Assembly (NCBI GenBank): GCA_950295325.1
Contig: OX485804.1
Location: 51,324,429 to 51,388,428 of the forward strand
Source: Polytrichum commune
Lineage: Eukaryota; Streptophyta; Polytrichopsida; Polytrichales; Polytrichaceae
Length of the DNA stretch: 64,000 nt
Direction: 5' to 3'
In this document: one piece after another, positions 1-14,875 of the stretch
Numbering within the stretch: position 1 is the stretch's first letter
Layout: every line of letters starts with the position of its first letter
Made by a program: the position numbers and the translations under genes
The notes under the pieces: generated by a model
The model's input: the letters and a program-made list of their open reading frames with translations, nothing else
Told to the model about the DNA's origin: nothing
Database searches by the model: none

Positions 1-1040
1 AGATCTCAATTAAACTGTACATTTACAAGTAAATTGGAATAGAAAACCATTAGTTTTAAGTTAGAAATACCGCTAGAGTACTTGATGTTTAGGGGTTTGT
101 TTAAGGTCAAGTATATTTATTTAGTCTATTATTGTCATATATAGCATGTCTACATATTTTAAGAGGATTCAAAAAAAACATACTAATAGTACAAAAGATT
201 GTTGAGTATTACTTGACATTCATGGACACAAATATTTGATGTTCATACACATTTTTTTTCCTAACTACAATATCAAATTTTGGAATATTAAAAGAGTTTG
301 GATTACTTGCTCATTATTTGTTAATATGGGTTCAATGTTCAACATGATTTGGGGGGAGGGGGCGATATGATCTTATAATGATAAGAGAACAAATCAATAG
401 TTGGTAATGAATAAGATATGCATACGAGCTTCAATAAGTACAAGGAAAGTGGTTGTGGCCTCAACGTGGATTTGATGATCATGTTGCGCCAATTGCATGA
501 TTCATATCTTACAAGCAATGGGTGCAAAGCTAAAAGTGTTTGGTTAGGACTCGTTTACCTTTGCAATGCACTTGAAGGCCCATATTCACACAAAAAACAA
601 TTTCAAATTTCGATAGTATGCTCTTTGGATGAGTTTCAAGGGCTCCCACATTTGATAGTCACACAACCCTTGGCCATAAGGTAAGCGGGTCTTAAACAAA
701 CACTTTAAGTTGTGCACCCACTTTTCGTAGGATATGGAACACACGATTGGGGTGACATGATGATTAACAACTCAAAATCATGCATGTAGACAATTTCCTC
801 GTAGTTTATAGAGCTCAATTGAGTATCTTATTCAACGTCAAAGAGAATATTCACGTTCTTATCAAACAATCATGTAGATTCCCCCAACCACGTGGATTGT
901 TTAACCTAGAATAGACAATAATTTTTAAGCATGTAGTCCAATCTCACTCCAACAAATGTCTTCTTACTGTCCGTTCTCAGATCCACATCTAACCATTCAC
1001 CACTCAAATATAGGTGTCCAATTAATATAAGTAACCAAAT
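1..1040. other. AT-rich intergenic DNA with decayed dispersed repeats
   Basis: No gene is recognised here. The stretch near 418-530 resembles 9165-9250, sharing wording around a plant-repeat segment that ends in a TTGCATG-like motif. The part near 990-1040 matches, in reverse orientation, the dispersed repeat also seen near 8940, 20600, 29120 and 62710. The open reading frame at 418-684 falls inside this repeat DNA and is not supported as a gene. Confidence 0.5.
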
Positions 1041-1058
1041 TAGGCCCGCTTAACCTTA

Positions 1059-1073
1059 GTGTGAAGTGGCCCT
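1059..1073. mobile_element. Terminal remnant of the TTA-duplicating MITE family
   Basis: The sequence GTGTGAAGTGGCCC is the right terminus of the MITEs described at 43238, 54532 and 58625. No left partner is visible nearby. It lies just upstream of the probable CDC73 transcript start. Confidence 0.4.
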
Positions 1074-1149
1074 CAGGGTTGTTCATTTGGATTCTAATAA
1101 TATTGAAAATATCCGAACTTAGAAGCCAGGTTCGGCTCGCGGGAGAAAA

Positions 1150-1471
1150 ATGGAGTTCCCGTGACAAGAACGTTGAGAACGTGATGTGGGGAACATCGTC
1201 TCTCTCCTCGCAGAGGGCCTCAGCTTGCTACGCTGATCCCAAAACCCTAAGTGTTGCCCTGGTGCCGCTCCGCTCTTTCTTCGACCACAGACCTTGTGTT
1301 TTTGGCCTCTTCAAGCTTGTTTTCCGGTCTTTCAGCTCCCGGCGTCGAAGAAATTTACTTGGAGCATTTTCTGGCGGTTATTTTGGTGTAAGTTCCGCTG
1401 AATTGAAGCCCCATACCTTGGTTTCTGCCTCAGCGACTCGATAGCCGGTGTCTACCTTCTATCTTGAAGAG
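1150..1471 (+). promoter_or_regulatory. CDC73: Probable CDC73 5' leader exon with telo-box
   Basis: This stretch is richer in G+C and pyrimidine tracts than its surroundings and looks like a plant 5' untranslated exon. A telo-box, AAACCCTAA, lies at 1242-1250; such motifs are common near the start of plant genes for translation and growth. Two donor sites are possible: GTAAGT at 1388 and GTACGA at 1472. An acceptor at 3012-3013 (TTTGCAG) lies 60 bases before the CDC73 start codon. A leader intron of about 1.5 kb is therefore likely. The open reading frame at 1061-1444 is not convincing as protein. No transcript evidence is available. Confidence 0.4.
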
Positions 1472-3013
1472 GTACGATCCTGCAAGTCCTTCTGCACAAA
1501 TTTTATTTTTAAAGAAATCAATCTTTTGTTCCTGGAGTGTCAGTGTTGCGCCTGTTGTTGACTTGAGGTAGGGTTTTAACCATTGAGTTTAGGTTTCTGC
1601 GATTGCGGGATTCATCAAGTTGTTGGGAATTTTCCTTATTACTGTATCCACTAATAGAATTAATTTCTGTGTAGAGAAAGAAAGATCAGGTGTGCGCAGC
1701 CCTCTGATTTCACCTATCTGCAGCTGTTTCTGATGGAGCATGGAGTAATTTTTTAGGAATCTTTGATCTGTCATACCAGCTTGTTCTTAGTGATGCGGTC
1801 ATTGACAAATAGGCACAAATGTTGCAATAAGTTGTACTAATATCATGTTCAAGCTCATAAACATAAGGACATATTGTATCAATATTATGTCCATTACGAC
1901 TTTGAATAAACTGTATGGATACAATCTTTAGCTCAATCCACAACGTTAAAATCTGGAGAAATGGTTTTGAGTTGTTCACCGTGTCCATTTTAGGTCATGT
2001 TATTTAAAATACGGATGCATATCCTTGAAGGGTTGAGATTGCACATAGGGATTGATATACCTTTGTCAATTAGTGTTCAATCTAGACCAATTGCCATGTT
2101 CTATATTGATAACAATACTTATAAGGGTGGTTCAATCATCCCAATTGGACGAGGAATTACAAATATTTGGGCACTTGAATGTAGGCAGGCCTTGTGGGTG
2201 CACTTGTCCGCTGACCGCATGACCGCATGACCGCATGCCAATGACCGCATGATGCACCGACAACATTAACATGGATGTCACTCCTTACCTTTCCCACCAG
2301 ATGCGAACTCCGGAACTTGGGATCTTGAAGAAAGTTTTGCAGTTCACCAATTTTTCGTTTTGTGGAAGTTGTACGCTGTAGCTTAATTCTCAAAAGAGTA
2401 TGGAATAGAATTGCTCAAAAAATAATAGTTTTCCCCCCTCTCGGTTTTGACTGGCCTTCTTCGCACTGCTCAAGTGTGCGACATCAAGACACACAAATTA
2501 TCATGTTTGCAGTTATCAAAGTGTGAACACTTATTTGGCTGCATATCCAGTTGTCTTATGAAGTTGCTTTGTCTGAAAATGTTGACTAATTGGTGTGCAG
2601 CATGCCTCAAGAATAGGACTCTACCAATGTGACTTCTATCCTTCGGAGGATGGATGGAATTGTGTCAGCCAGTCAGGGATGATGTTACGAAACACATCAA
2701 TAACAACAACATTAACACATGTAACGGCAAAGAGCAGTAAGTTGACAAAGTCCACTTTTGGTTCAAACCCTAAAAACCAAGAAGTTGGACACAATGTTCT
2801 TTGTGCCAATCATTAAACTGTGATGAGCTTTGCTGAGTTTCTTGAGGTCAACTTTCAGCTACATTCAAAGAATCTACATTGAAAGTGGAATGGGCCTCTG
2901 AATCTTCTAGTTTACCTATCCACATATAGTGTGTACTGTTTGCAATAGAAGATAAATGTATTTGTGTTGAAAAGTCCAAATCTTTGATGAAGTGGTTGTG
3001 AACTTCTTTGCAG
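1472..3013 (+). other. CDC73: Probable 5' leader intron of CDC73
   Basis: The interval between the candidate donor at 1472 and the acceptor at 3012-3013 contains no recognisable coding sequence. It includes four copies of the octamer GACCGCAT between 2213 and 2250, the first three in tandem. Several short open reading frames on both strands look random. Confidence 0.35.
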
Positions 3014-3073
3014 GAACCTGTAAGCTCAACTGAACACTAAGTTTGTTGGGGCTGGGAAAGGAACTTTGCTGCA

Positions 3074-4874
3074 ATGGATCCTCTCAGTGTCCTGCGGGAC
3101 TACACAGTCCGAGGCGACTTAGACAATGTGAGACTAATAGGAAATGACTACCATTTTGGTGAGGATTACAGTTTCCGCAGGAACATTGAGACTGTATACA
3201 GGTCCAAGCATGGGAATCTGTACACACTGGAGTCCCTTGTTTTCTTTGTGAAGAACACACACATGAAGCACACAGATTACATGAAGACCGCCCGGGCGGC
3301 AAATCTTGAAATTGTGACGTACATAGACAGGAAGCCTCTTCTTGATTATTTGGAAGGTAAAGTTGCTACCAATGATGCAATTGAGCTTCTTGCACCAGGA
3401 GCTCCAGGTGTGACAACAGAGTGGGTAGGGGGAACGCAATTCCATGATGGTGAACCTGAGGACCATGGGGCAGATGAAGCAGACCACCACATTGCAAAGA
3501 AGTTTCGACCCCAACAAATGGAGGGACAGGATAACAAGGTGCCAGAACCTAGTGCAGAAGGTAAATCAGTTGTAAATTTTCGAGAACGGGAATGGCCTGT
3601 GAGGGATCGTGAAACTATCCTTCTCTGCCACAATAAGAGCTTTGAAGGGGTATTGGCTCTTCTCCTAAAGAAGGACGAGGATAAGAAAAAGGCTGACTCT
3701 GATCCACGAAAAGATTCAGGGAAAGCAGCAGATGGACCCATGCCTGCTCCAAACCCAGCTAGTCGATATAATGTAGAAGAGAAGCGGTTCTGGAAAGAAC
3801 ATTTGGGAACAGATGTTGCAGAGGAGTTGGGGATCAATCCCTCACAATCATACATAACAGATTCAAAGAAAAAGGATGCACCACGGATGAAACCTGATAT
3901 GAAGTCTTCCCATCGACCTCCTCACCATTCCCATCATAAATCCTCTGGAGGTGCGAACTCCAAAGCCAAACCAGATGGCCCACCAATAATTATTGTGCCC
4001 AGTGCTTCACAGACTTTGCTCAACACCTACAATGTGAAAGAATTTCTTGAAGATGGGGTGTACATTGCACCTGATGTGAAAGTCAAGACTATGCCCAAGA
4101 AACTGGATGTTGTTCTTGTTCAAAGGAAGATGGGCCGAGAGCGTCCTGTTACTTATGAAGTAAGAGATAAGATTGCTGGGTTCTCCTCAAAGGACTGGGA
4201 GCGGGTTGTGGCTGTTTTTGTGTTGGGCAAAGATTGGCAGTTCAAGGACTGGCCCTTCAAAGACCGTGTAGAAATTTTCAACAAAAGTGAGCAATTACTA
4301 CACTCGTTAGCCGCAGTTGTGACTATTGGATTGCATCGTTGAGTGCAGTGCAGAAATTGTTGGAGTGAAAGGTTCTGACGAATTAAGGTGGCAATGAACT
4401 AGAGGATGTTCACAAACTTTTATAAACGTTACTTATAGAATAATTCTGAAGGTTGTTAAAACCTTGTTGAGCGTACCTTTGTTCTTGTTACATATTAACG
4501 CGTTGGTGGTTGTGGCAGTCATGGGAGTCTTTTTGCGCTTTGAGGATGACAGTGTGGAATCAGCGAAACAAGCTATGCAGTGGAATGTAAAGATCATCAA
4601 TGTAAGTGATAAAACTGGGTCTGACAATGTTGACCATCTACTTGATTTTTAGATCTATTCTTTCTCATCGGATATTGTGTTGTACTTTTATCTCAAGAGT
4701 TTTGCCATTTCTGAATGGAATCTTGGAGTGAAGTGGGGTACTAATATGACAAATCTTTCACATACTGGACAGCTAAGCAAGCACAAACGGCATAAGGACA
4801 AGACAGCAGTCCTTGATTTTTGGGAAGGATTGGATCATTCAATACGAAGTCGAAAGTTGAATCTTGTATTCTAA
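3074..4874 (+). CDS. CDC73: CDC73 / parafibromin homologue, Paf1 complex subunit, three exons
   Basis: CDC73 is a subunit of the nuclear Paf1 complex, which travels with RNA polymerase II and promotes histone modification during elongation. In plants it is the PHP/CDC73 protein. Exons read 3074-4286, 4519-4601 and 4773-4874, giving 465 residues. The N-terminal domain opens MDPLSVLRDYTVRGD and contains YRSKHGNLYTLESL. A charged linker rich in Lys, Asp and Pro follows at about residues 115-300. The Ras-like C-terminal domain runs from PPIIIVPSAS (about residue 302) to the end, with VAVFVLGKDWQFKDWPFKD, then FLRFEDDSVESAK from exon 2 and HKRHKDK from exon 3. Introns are 232 and 171 bases, with donors GTGAGC and GTAAGT. 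Reading straight through the first donor gives a false 422-residue protein with an unrelated tail. The gene converges with RPL23. Family assignment is certain; exon joins are inferred from phase and homology. Confidence 0.95.
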
Positions 4875-6336
4875 AACGAAGCTTGAAATGCATTTTACAT
4901 GTCTTATTCATGTAAGTGTGCACTGTCCACTTTCACATCACATTTTCATGCAATGAAGGTGAGGCGAGGTGGGTGAAATATCCCCTGCCTCAGGTGTTCA
5001 ATTTTGTTTCAGTTAACTGTGGAGGTGATTGATGATGTACATAAGGGCTGTAGAGTTGCATCATGGAGGATGTAAGAAATCAATAGTATTCCAAGAAATT
5101 TTGTCTGCTTTAGAACGACTCAGGAATCATTAGAGGTGATTAGAGAAGGCTTGCTAGAATTCATCTTCAGCATTCATTGAGGTTGTCAGGAGACTAAACA
5201 TTCTCTTCCCTTGTGCAGGCTTGGGTCCCCTTACATCAGGCAGCTGCATTGACCCTCCCCAAATCCCCTTCTGATTGTGAAACTTGAATTTTTTATGGTT
5301 TTTAGTCAACAGATTGTACAATATTCTCTACATGGACGCTGGATCTGCTGCTGTTTATAGCAACACATGTATTTGAAGACTTGCATTCAGGTGGATAGAA
5401 AGTTGAGACGCACCTTTAACACAAAGGTTATGTGATTAAAGGAAGCTGAGGTCGAATTACAAGAGCATTTTGCATTGACTCTACAGTCTCTGGGAATCAA
5501 ACCAAAGACTTTTTACTGGTACGATTTGTTCATTACGATTTTAATGGCTTTTCGTCACTGTCATCAATGTGCGTTTTGCAACTGATAAAGAGACATGGCA
5601 TGTGGATAAGATGCAATTCATCATCCATTTATTTTGACGCAGAAGCTTGTGTACATGGTTGAGGGGAAAGTTCTCATATACTAAAATGTAAAATCGAGAA
5701 AAGGGGGAGCCAGAAGATACATACGATGCACCATTCTTCCTCCCACGCATCAAATGCTCTGTACAATGTCAAATCTTGACGTTTTTAATTCGATAATCCA
5801 CATTTTGAAGGGTTTTGTTTAGAATATGCCAAAATTGCTTATAAAACACTTTCCACCAAACTTGCCCTAAAACATGAATCATTAAAGCTTTGGAAGCCAA
5901 ACAGAATCGTATTTGGGATAAAACGTGCACTTCATGAAATCATTCCGTTTTTAATTCGATGTTGTTCCGACTTGTCTTTGTAAAAGTACTGATTTAAATG
6001 AAAAGAGTCGGTATTGACGAACGTACTTCAATTTCGCTTGGAGTTGAATTCAATTCTTATGGGTACACAACGTTATAGGTCATAACGCGGTACATTCAAA
6101 TTAGGTATGCAAATTTTTGGAAACGGTCTACCAAAAGTAAATTGTGATTTGCAAAACATAGTGATAGATAACCAAAAATTAAGCGAAATATAACGGGTAC
6201 ATTCAACAGAGTAGGCGCGTTTGAAAAAGTGCGAGACTTGCAGCTAGTCACACAAGATTGACATTAGGATCAGGAATCATTACACAAGATTGATCATCTT
6301 TACTAATAGAAAGGGCACACACAGCACTAGTCCTTC
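4875..6336. other. Convergent intergenic region, CDC73 and RPL23 3' ends
   Basis: This region should hold both 3' untranslated regions. No further exon or RNA gene is recognised. The AT-rich part from about 5760 to 6240 looks like ordinary spacer. Confidence 0.5.
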
Positions 6337-8222
<1,886 letters not shown>

Positions 8223-8299
8223 GGCGAACGCCCTCGCTGCAACCCCAGACTCGCTCCTCCGAAAGACTGCCTTTGTCGCAGCGCTGCGGCTATACCCCC

Positions 8300-8308
8300 A
8301 AACCCTAA
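8300..8308 (-). promoter_or_regulatory. RPL23: Telo-box upstream of RPL23
   Basis: The plus strand reads AAACCCTAA, 78 bases before the RPL23 start codon on the minus strand. Telo-boxes recur in the leader or proximal promoter of plant ribosomal protein genes. A TATATA tract at 8378-8383, about 70 bases further upstream, is a possible TATA box. No site II motif was found close by. Confidence 0.6.
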
Positions 8309-8549
8309 ATCAGGTTCGGTCTGGAGTATAGGCTCGGGAGTCAGGTTAGGAACGAACCTGAGGTATGTAGATGAATGTATATAGTTCATCCAAGCGTCAT
8401 CCAGATGGCCATCCAGACAGCATACTCTCAGGGTGGGGTCCAAGACCAATGAAACTCCAAAATTGAGCGATCCTATTGGCTGATGAGAACAAATTTTTAA
8501 ACCCAAGGAATTTAGAGTAGGGTCCAAGTACAAGGGATGGAAAAATGTA

Positions 8550-10320
8550 AAGAAAATAACCCTTAGGACATGTTAACACGAAAGCAATTGGATCATGGTT
8601 CATGAGAATCCTTGAATTCTCATTGGTTGAGAGTGTCATGGGCTTTAGGTTAACATGAGGTAGTTTTGGATCACATCTCATACCATCTTCATTGGGAAAA
8701 AAAATCTATATGGAATCCCACATGGCAAGTATGGATAATGTTGGCCAGGATTGTAAGGAAACCTTTATGGGATGGCTCTTGACGGTAGGCCTAATGGAAC
8801 TTGTGTTGGAAATTTGGGTTTACACTAAGGTTTGTGCCCTTCAAGAGACTTTTGGCTATAGTTCATGAACTTCTCTATGCTCTGATCCAAAAAGCGGGGT
8901 ACCATGGTCATTTAAGAGCCATGGCATGATGCCTTTGATGTAAACATGCCCTTATTCGGTTACTTTTCTTATTAGGACACCTACATTTGAGTGGTATGTG
9001 GTTTGGTCTAGCTCCAAGAATGGATACCCCAAAGAAAAACACGTATTTAATAAAGGATTGGACTCCATGATCAAAAAAAGATACCATTATGAGCTCAATC
9101 ATGGTGACTTATATGACCTGCTCAATGAGCGTGAGAATCTTCACTTTGATAATGTATGAAAATATTCATATGAGCTCCAAATATCATGTAGAAAGTGGCT
9201 ATGGCCTTCATTTGGATTTGCTAACCATCTTGTACTAATTGCATGTTTCATATCCTGGGAGAAGTGGGCTAGTTTGGGAGGGAGGGGGAGATATCTACCT
9301 TAGTGACGTTAATATGACACCACTTTCCCACCAAATCACAACAGTTCTAATTCAATAAAGTATTTATCCCATATCAATAAACCAATCTTTGAGCTTGGGT
9401 CCAATCTCGAATCCACAAATAAGGTTCATTTTCTTGGATCCGGACTCTAAAGTAAACCCACCCTCAATTGATGTGAGGCTTCAAAGGGTTATGACAAGAA
9501 TTGAAGATTTGTATATTTTGGTTTCCTACCACTATAAACCTTGTTAGAGGTGATAAGGGGTCCCAATTTAAGCGAAGGTTTTGGTAAATGGAGAAGCTAG
9601 AAGCGGAGGAAAACATATCAAAAAATCTTTGGTTCATTTGACCATGTAAAACATGGGGAGGAAGCGCCATTTGCAAGTTAGCCTATTCTAATTTTGAGAC
9701 GTGGCAAAATAGTGTGTGTTTCAAGAATTAGTACCACACGCATTGATTGGATTAATGAATGTTGTTCAATGTGTGGTTGACTTTGCAATCAACCAATTGT
9801 TGACTTGATCACATTTGTAGGGTATTTCCTCAACATATTATACTATTATTAGATCACAAAGCTATAACTCTTTAGGGGATTGTTAAATTAACCACGTAGC
9901 TTGTTAAAATGACTACATATGCGCATCACATGGTCACATGACCTATCAAAATTTGAATTTCATCACACGTATGAAGAGGAGCAAAGTATCATCTATGTGT
10001 AGACTTAACAAACTTGGACAAGTGAATGAATTAACAACTTGGGCAACAAATTTGTATGTGTCTATGTGGTCGTTTTAATAAGTTTGTGGTCAATTTAACA
10101 ATTCCATGACTTCAAAGTTGATATCATTTACTTCCCTTTCAAGTTTTCAATGCTTTAGCCCGGAACAAATATTTGTTGTGCATGAGAACATTGTCCATCC
10201 TTGACAAATGTGATGAAAATCAAATGATAGTGACAATTTTTGAATTTATATTGATTAAAAATTAGGTAGTAAATTATAGGAGTTTAATTATATTCCATAA
10301 CCAAGGCAATTTCGGTAAGT
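8550..10320. other. Intergenic DNA with a dispersed-repeat copy
   Basis: No gene is recognised. The segment at about 8935-9130 belongs to the dispersed repeat also found at 20590-20890, 29110-29405 and 62700-62900. It shares a GGACACCTACATTTGAGTGG-like core. The remainder is AT-rich spacer. Confidence 0.45.
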
Positions 10321-10330
10321 TTTTATATAT

Positions 10331-11423
10331 AGAGAGAGAGAGCTTACTTTTCATAACTTCCTCTTTTCAGAGGCCAAATCCTTTAACAACTTCTTCATTG
10401 CAATACAAGGGTGGGTGGGTGGGAATTTTCACAATACTCTTTCTATTTTCTTTGCGTCTTCCTACTTGGTAACACAATAGCATTTTGCATAGTATAATTG
10501 TTTGTAATCACGCTTATCTATGTGTTGTATAACATGGACATTTGTGTTATAACCTACTTTGCTTTGCAAGACTATGTACCTTACTTAGGGTTTCTGCTAT
10601 AAAATGGTATCCAACAACAAATGTTTAAGTTTGACTGTCCCATACCTTTGAGGTTTAATCACTTATCTTCTTGCTTCACCACAAAGTACATATATCTAAT
10701 CCACCACATGTATGGAGTACTTACAAAGGAAATGTTCCTAGTAACATCAACCAATAAAAATGCTTAAAATGTCATAATCACAATATATCCTCGTATTGAG
10801 AGTGTGAAGGGCCTACCTCACCTGTGCCCATGCAACCAACCAACAAACATTTGAGGATTAGTTACGTACATGAGGTAAATAACGGCAGGACCCAGTTGTT
10901 GTCCATGTCGCACACATATAAACAACATCAAGTGCATTCCAATATTTCAAATCATAACACTCATTGCAAAATGACATATGGGTGTTCAAACCTGATCCTT
11001 GGCCATGACTAGGTTACTCCAGGTATAATACTCCTCTTGGTGATTCGTCCTAGTTTCTCTCACTTTCCACACGTATCTACTATTCTAGTGAGTATGCACA
11101 AAGTCACCCCACCTTACGCTTGCATGAACGGTAAAAAAGGAGCTTCTTTTAGGGTTAGGGGTTTATATTGGAGTTTTTACCTATGGTAAGTTTTTCCAAA
11201 CCCTATTTTTACCATGGGTTACAGACGTGGTTCATAGTTGTGATCATGGTTACTTTGCACCATTCATCTACATCCTCGTTAGATATCTAGTATGGAAAGT
11301 ATGACCGTTTTCCATGTATGTATATGTAGGATCTCTTGAGTGTATTGTCATTTATTTATAAAGAAGACAATTTTTAGTTGACTAATGTGAAAGTTTATAA
11401 TCAATAAGTGTTTAATATCATGC

Positions 11424-11488
<65 letters not shown>

Positions 11489-12610
11489 ATCTTCCTCGTT
11501 TCAAAGGCCTTTTCCTTTTTATTCTTCATCAATATAAAGTAAGGTTGGGTGGGTGGGTGAAATTTTCTTTCATCACAAGTCTATTGCTTCCCAAAACATA
11601 GCATCCAACATTGTAACTATGGATTTAGTGCTATGTTTTACATCATAGTAAGTTGTTTGAACTTTCAACTAGGAATATGTATGCTCATCAAAGTAGTTAG
11701 ATACTCCGTTATGTTTCCTTGCTTTCAAATAAAAAATAATAGCATGGGTTGTCATAAGGGCATAAAGTACTACAATGTAATGATATGTGTCATGGTAACA
11801 AATATTCATCACATATTGCAATTGAGTTCAAAATATAGTCTAATATATGGTTGCATTGTGCTCAATAACTATTGTTACGATCAAGTAATAAATCAAAGAT
11901 GTGATTTGAAGACTTACATACCTCATTTGTATGTATTCTCAATGTCTCAATTATTTTTTGGAATTTGAGTATACATCAAGATACTAATTCAAAATAACAA
12001 AATAGCTTTCACAAGTGTAAAATTTCAAGAATGAAAGAGTATCCAAACATGAGTGATGTATTATTGTTGTCGTTGAAAGTGTGAAGAGCTAGCCTCACAT
12101 GCACCCATGCCAACCCAAACATATATTTGTGTGTTAGACATGTGTGTGTTAGGTGTCTTTAGCTAAACTCTGTTGCAATCCATGTCACACATTTTCCTCA
12201 TCCATCAAGTCCATTGAATGTTTGCAAACACCTATACTCAATACAAAACAATGAGTATACAAACCTGCTCTTTTGCCATATTGTGTAACTTTCTTGAATT
12301 GTAATAACCTTTAGTACATCAAACACCATGAACAATCTAAGCCAAGTGTTTCCTCCTCCAAGCATGTAAAAGAGTTCTCACATGGAAGAGCTTAGGGTTT
12401 AAGTATTGGTTTAGTATGGTATAGTGGCCGCTTTAGGTCACTAAAACCTTAAAACGTGAAGCGTGGTAACTTTCCTTGACCATGGTTAGTGAACTCATGG
12501 TTAAGTATAGTTTAATGTTTTAACTTTGGTGTAGGTCCTACTAAGTGTCCCAAACTTTGTAGGAGGTTTTAATCAAATTGTCAAGAGTGTTACATTTTAT
12601 TATAGTCTAA

Positions 12611-12647
<37 letters not shown>

Positions 12648-13567
12648 CTTAAATAGATCTATGCTTACATTCAAGCATAGTCCTTTCTTATAACATCCTC
12701 TTGTTTAGAGGCCAAATCATTCTTTTACATATCTATGTACCCATCAAAACTTGGAAGGGTGGGTGGGATCATCCCTCATGGCCATTTCCTTGCATGCTTA
12801 TCTCTAAACCTTTATTACTATCTCCTCTTGGCATGTGTCTCAAACAACTAAACCCTTGAGTATTCAATCTACTAAGGTTGCAATTGTTGTGCCCTTAAAC
12901 AATGTATGATATTCCATATCCAATATTTACAAAGTCAAACTCAAAAGGACTACCTATTCGCAATGTACTTCAAAGTTTACACAAATAAAATATGCTTTGT
13001 ATCTCACTACATACCTAAGCATTATACTTATACATTTTTTGCATAAAGATGATATACAAAACCTAGGAGTGCCATCCAAGTTGTGAAGGGTTTGCCTCAC
13101 ATGTGCCCATGCCAACAACCAAATCCAAAGAGAGGGTTAGTTACATACACGAGGTGAATAACAACAGAATCCAATTGTTATCTATGTCACACAAACAATT
13201 ACAGCATAACCATATATTTTGTAGTCCAAGCATACTCAATACCATCATTGAGCCATTTGAAATTTGGGTATCCGAAACTTGAGGCAGTTTTAGATGCACT
13301 TCCCACAAGCTCACACCCTTCACACTAATCCTTGAAGTTACTTAGGGTAAACAATCATTGCGGTTTAACCTTGGAAAGGAGGTTTTCATGTATCCTTCCT
13401 CTTAATATAGGATTAGGTAAACATCTTTGTCCGTAGATGGAGACTATTGGATCTACAGTGGATATTTTCTAGTCATGCCTTTTTGAACCCTAAAGTAAAT
13501 AGTTCTTAGGGGTTACGTGCTAAAGGCTGTGCACATCATTTATGGCTAGAGAGAGAGAGAGAGAGAG
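10331..13567. repeat. About 1.1 kb sequence in three diverged tandem copies
   Basis: Four (GA)n tracts, at 10331, 11427, 12613 and 13548, mark unit boundaries 935-1186 bases apart. After each of the first three tracts come, in the same order, a GAGGCC-like or AAGGCC-like segment, a GGGTGGGTGGG motif (10410, 11548 and 12758), and a CCTCACATGTGCCCATGC-like segment (10815, 12096 and 13097). A fourth tract and GGGTGGGTGGG at 13777 may start a truncated copy. The copies are clearly diverged. No protein is recognised, so the biological nature of the unit is unknown. Confidence 0.7.
11427..11485. repeat. (GA)n microsatellite
   Basis: An uninterrupted GA dinucleotide run of 59 bases. It lies at the equivalent point of repeat copy 2, where copies 1 and 3 have shorter GA tracts. 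Confidence 0.95.
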
Positions 13568-13657
13568 CCCACTAGTGTTGGTATGAATGAGGGTCACTTC
13601 ACATTGATCATAGCCGTGAATTTGTATGTGAACCCAAAGTAGGTTTACTGAGCAAGG

Positions 13658-14330
13658 TTATGGGGAAAATGCTAATGCCTCTTGTTGGAGGCGGTCCCTA
13701 TAGTGGCAAATGACATGGACATTGTAGGCCCCGTTAGGGGGATTATAAAGTTTGTTTGCTAGTGTTGTGCATCTCAAGGGTGGGTGGGATAATTTCGTAT
13801 TGTCAAAGGCAATAGGTCTACATCCTTGAAGCAAGATTGCTCGTACTCCTATCAGATAAGCATTACTGAGAACCTCAAATGGTTCCCCTAACTTGGGTAA
13901 GATCCAATTGGCGCATGTGTTAAAAAATAAATTGACATTTGCAAAGGCACATTCACAATCCTTTGTCCAAATGAACTTACTCTTGCTTCGTGTCAAAAGT
14001 GCCTCTAAAGCATAATACCCATGGAAAATCTTGTGAAAGTATTTGCAAACCCCCAACAAATACCATAATTGTCCAATTTCAAGATATCTATGCCACTTTG
14101 TAACACTTTCAATTTTCCCAAGATCCACCTTGATGCCTCCTTTGCCGACAACATGGCTCAAGTAGTGCAGTTCATCTTTCCCAAAATGACACATAGCCAA
14201 CTTGGCATAAAATTGATTCTTGCTTAGAACTTGAAGTACTTGCTTCAAGTGTTATACATGTTCCTTCTCACTCTTTGAGAAAATTAGGATATCATCAAGA
14301 TACACCAACACAAATTTCCTAGTGCACTAC
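13658..14330 (-). pseudogene. Broken Ty3/gypsy reverse transcriptase fragment
   Basis: Minus-strand translation shows the end of a gypsy-type reverse transcriptase domain. At about 14318-14275 the catalytic block reads FVLVYLDDILIFSKSEKEH, followed by an in-frame stop. The frame then resumes with AKLAMCHFGKDELHYLSHVV and GIKVDLGKIESV, the usual block after the YxDD box. Next come WYLLGVCKYFHKIFHGY, FIWTKDCECAF and a PFEVLSNA stretch at the start of RNase H. Beyond about 13800 the reading no longer matches the family. Integrase, gag and LTRs were not found. This is an old, truncated insertion, not a working element. Confidence 0.85.
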
Positions 14331-14520
14331 ATTGTTTATGGTTGTAGTGTCACGTACATCATTTGCGAAGGGCCTAAACTAGATGCCTAGAGGTCTCAAA
14401 GTGTCACACCTTCTAATGGCCAATATGATTCCATTCGTCAACATAAGTAACTTCCTTAAGTGAAACATATTTACATTATGATAATTAGAGTTGCAAGTCG
14501 GGTTACCTTAGATGATAGCC

Positions 14521-14648
14521 TTGCATTTTAGTATGCAAGGGGAAGATATTTTTAGTGTACTAATGGCAAGTGTCATGTGTTTACATTTTAGTATCCAAGA
14601 GGAAGGTATTCTTTGAGCATACTAATGGCAAGTGTCATTTGTGTACAC
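14521..14648. repeat. Tandem dimer of a roughly 61-base unit
   Basis: Two adjacent copies share CATTTTAGTAT, a purine-rich block with AAG, and ACTAATGGCAAGTGTCAT. The spacing is about 61 bases, with several substitutions between the copies. Confidence 0.7.
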
Positions 14649-14875
14649 TTTAATGAACTTGTGGACCATTGTGTAACATAGAAGGACACTATTAAACATA
14701 CTCATGTCAGGATATTAGGAAGCGAACTTGAATGATAAGTGTCATGAGGTGACACTTATGATGTAGTTGTTGATCATCAGTGTAACCTAGCATACGTCTC
14801 AAAATAGGGTAAGTGACGCTATATGCACGTGACATTAAATACCACAAATGACGTATATATATATATATATATATT

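Noticed and set aside
3074..4342. Complete single-exon CDC73 of 422 residues
   Set aside because: The frame passes a donor at 4287 and its last 18 residues have no family similarity. Two downstream exons supply the conserved C-terminus in phase.
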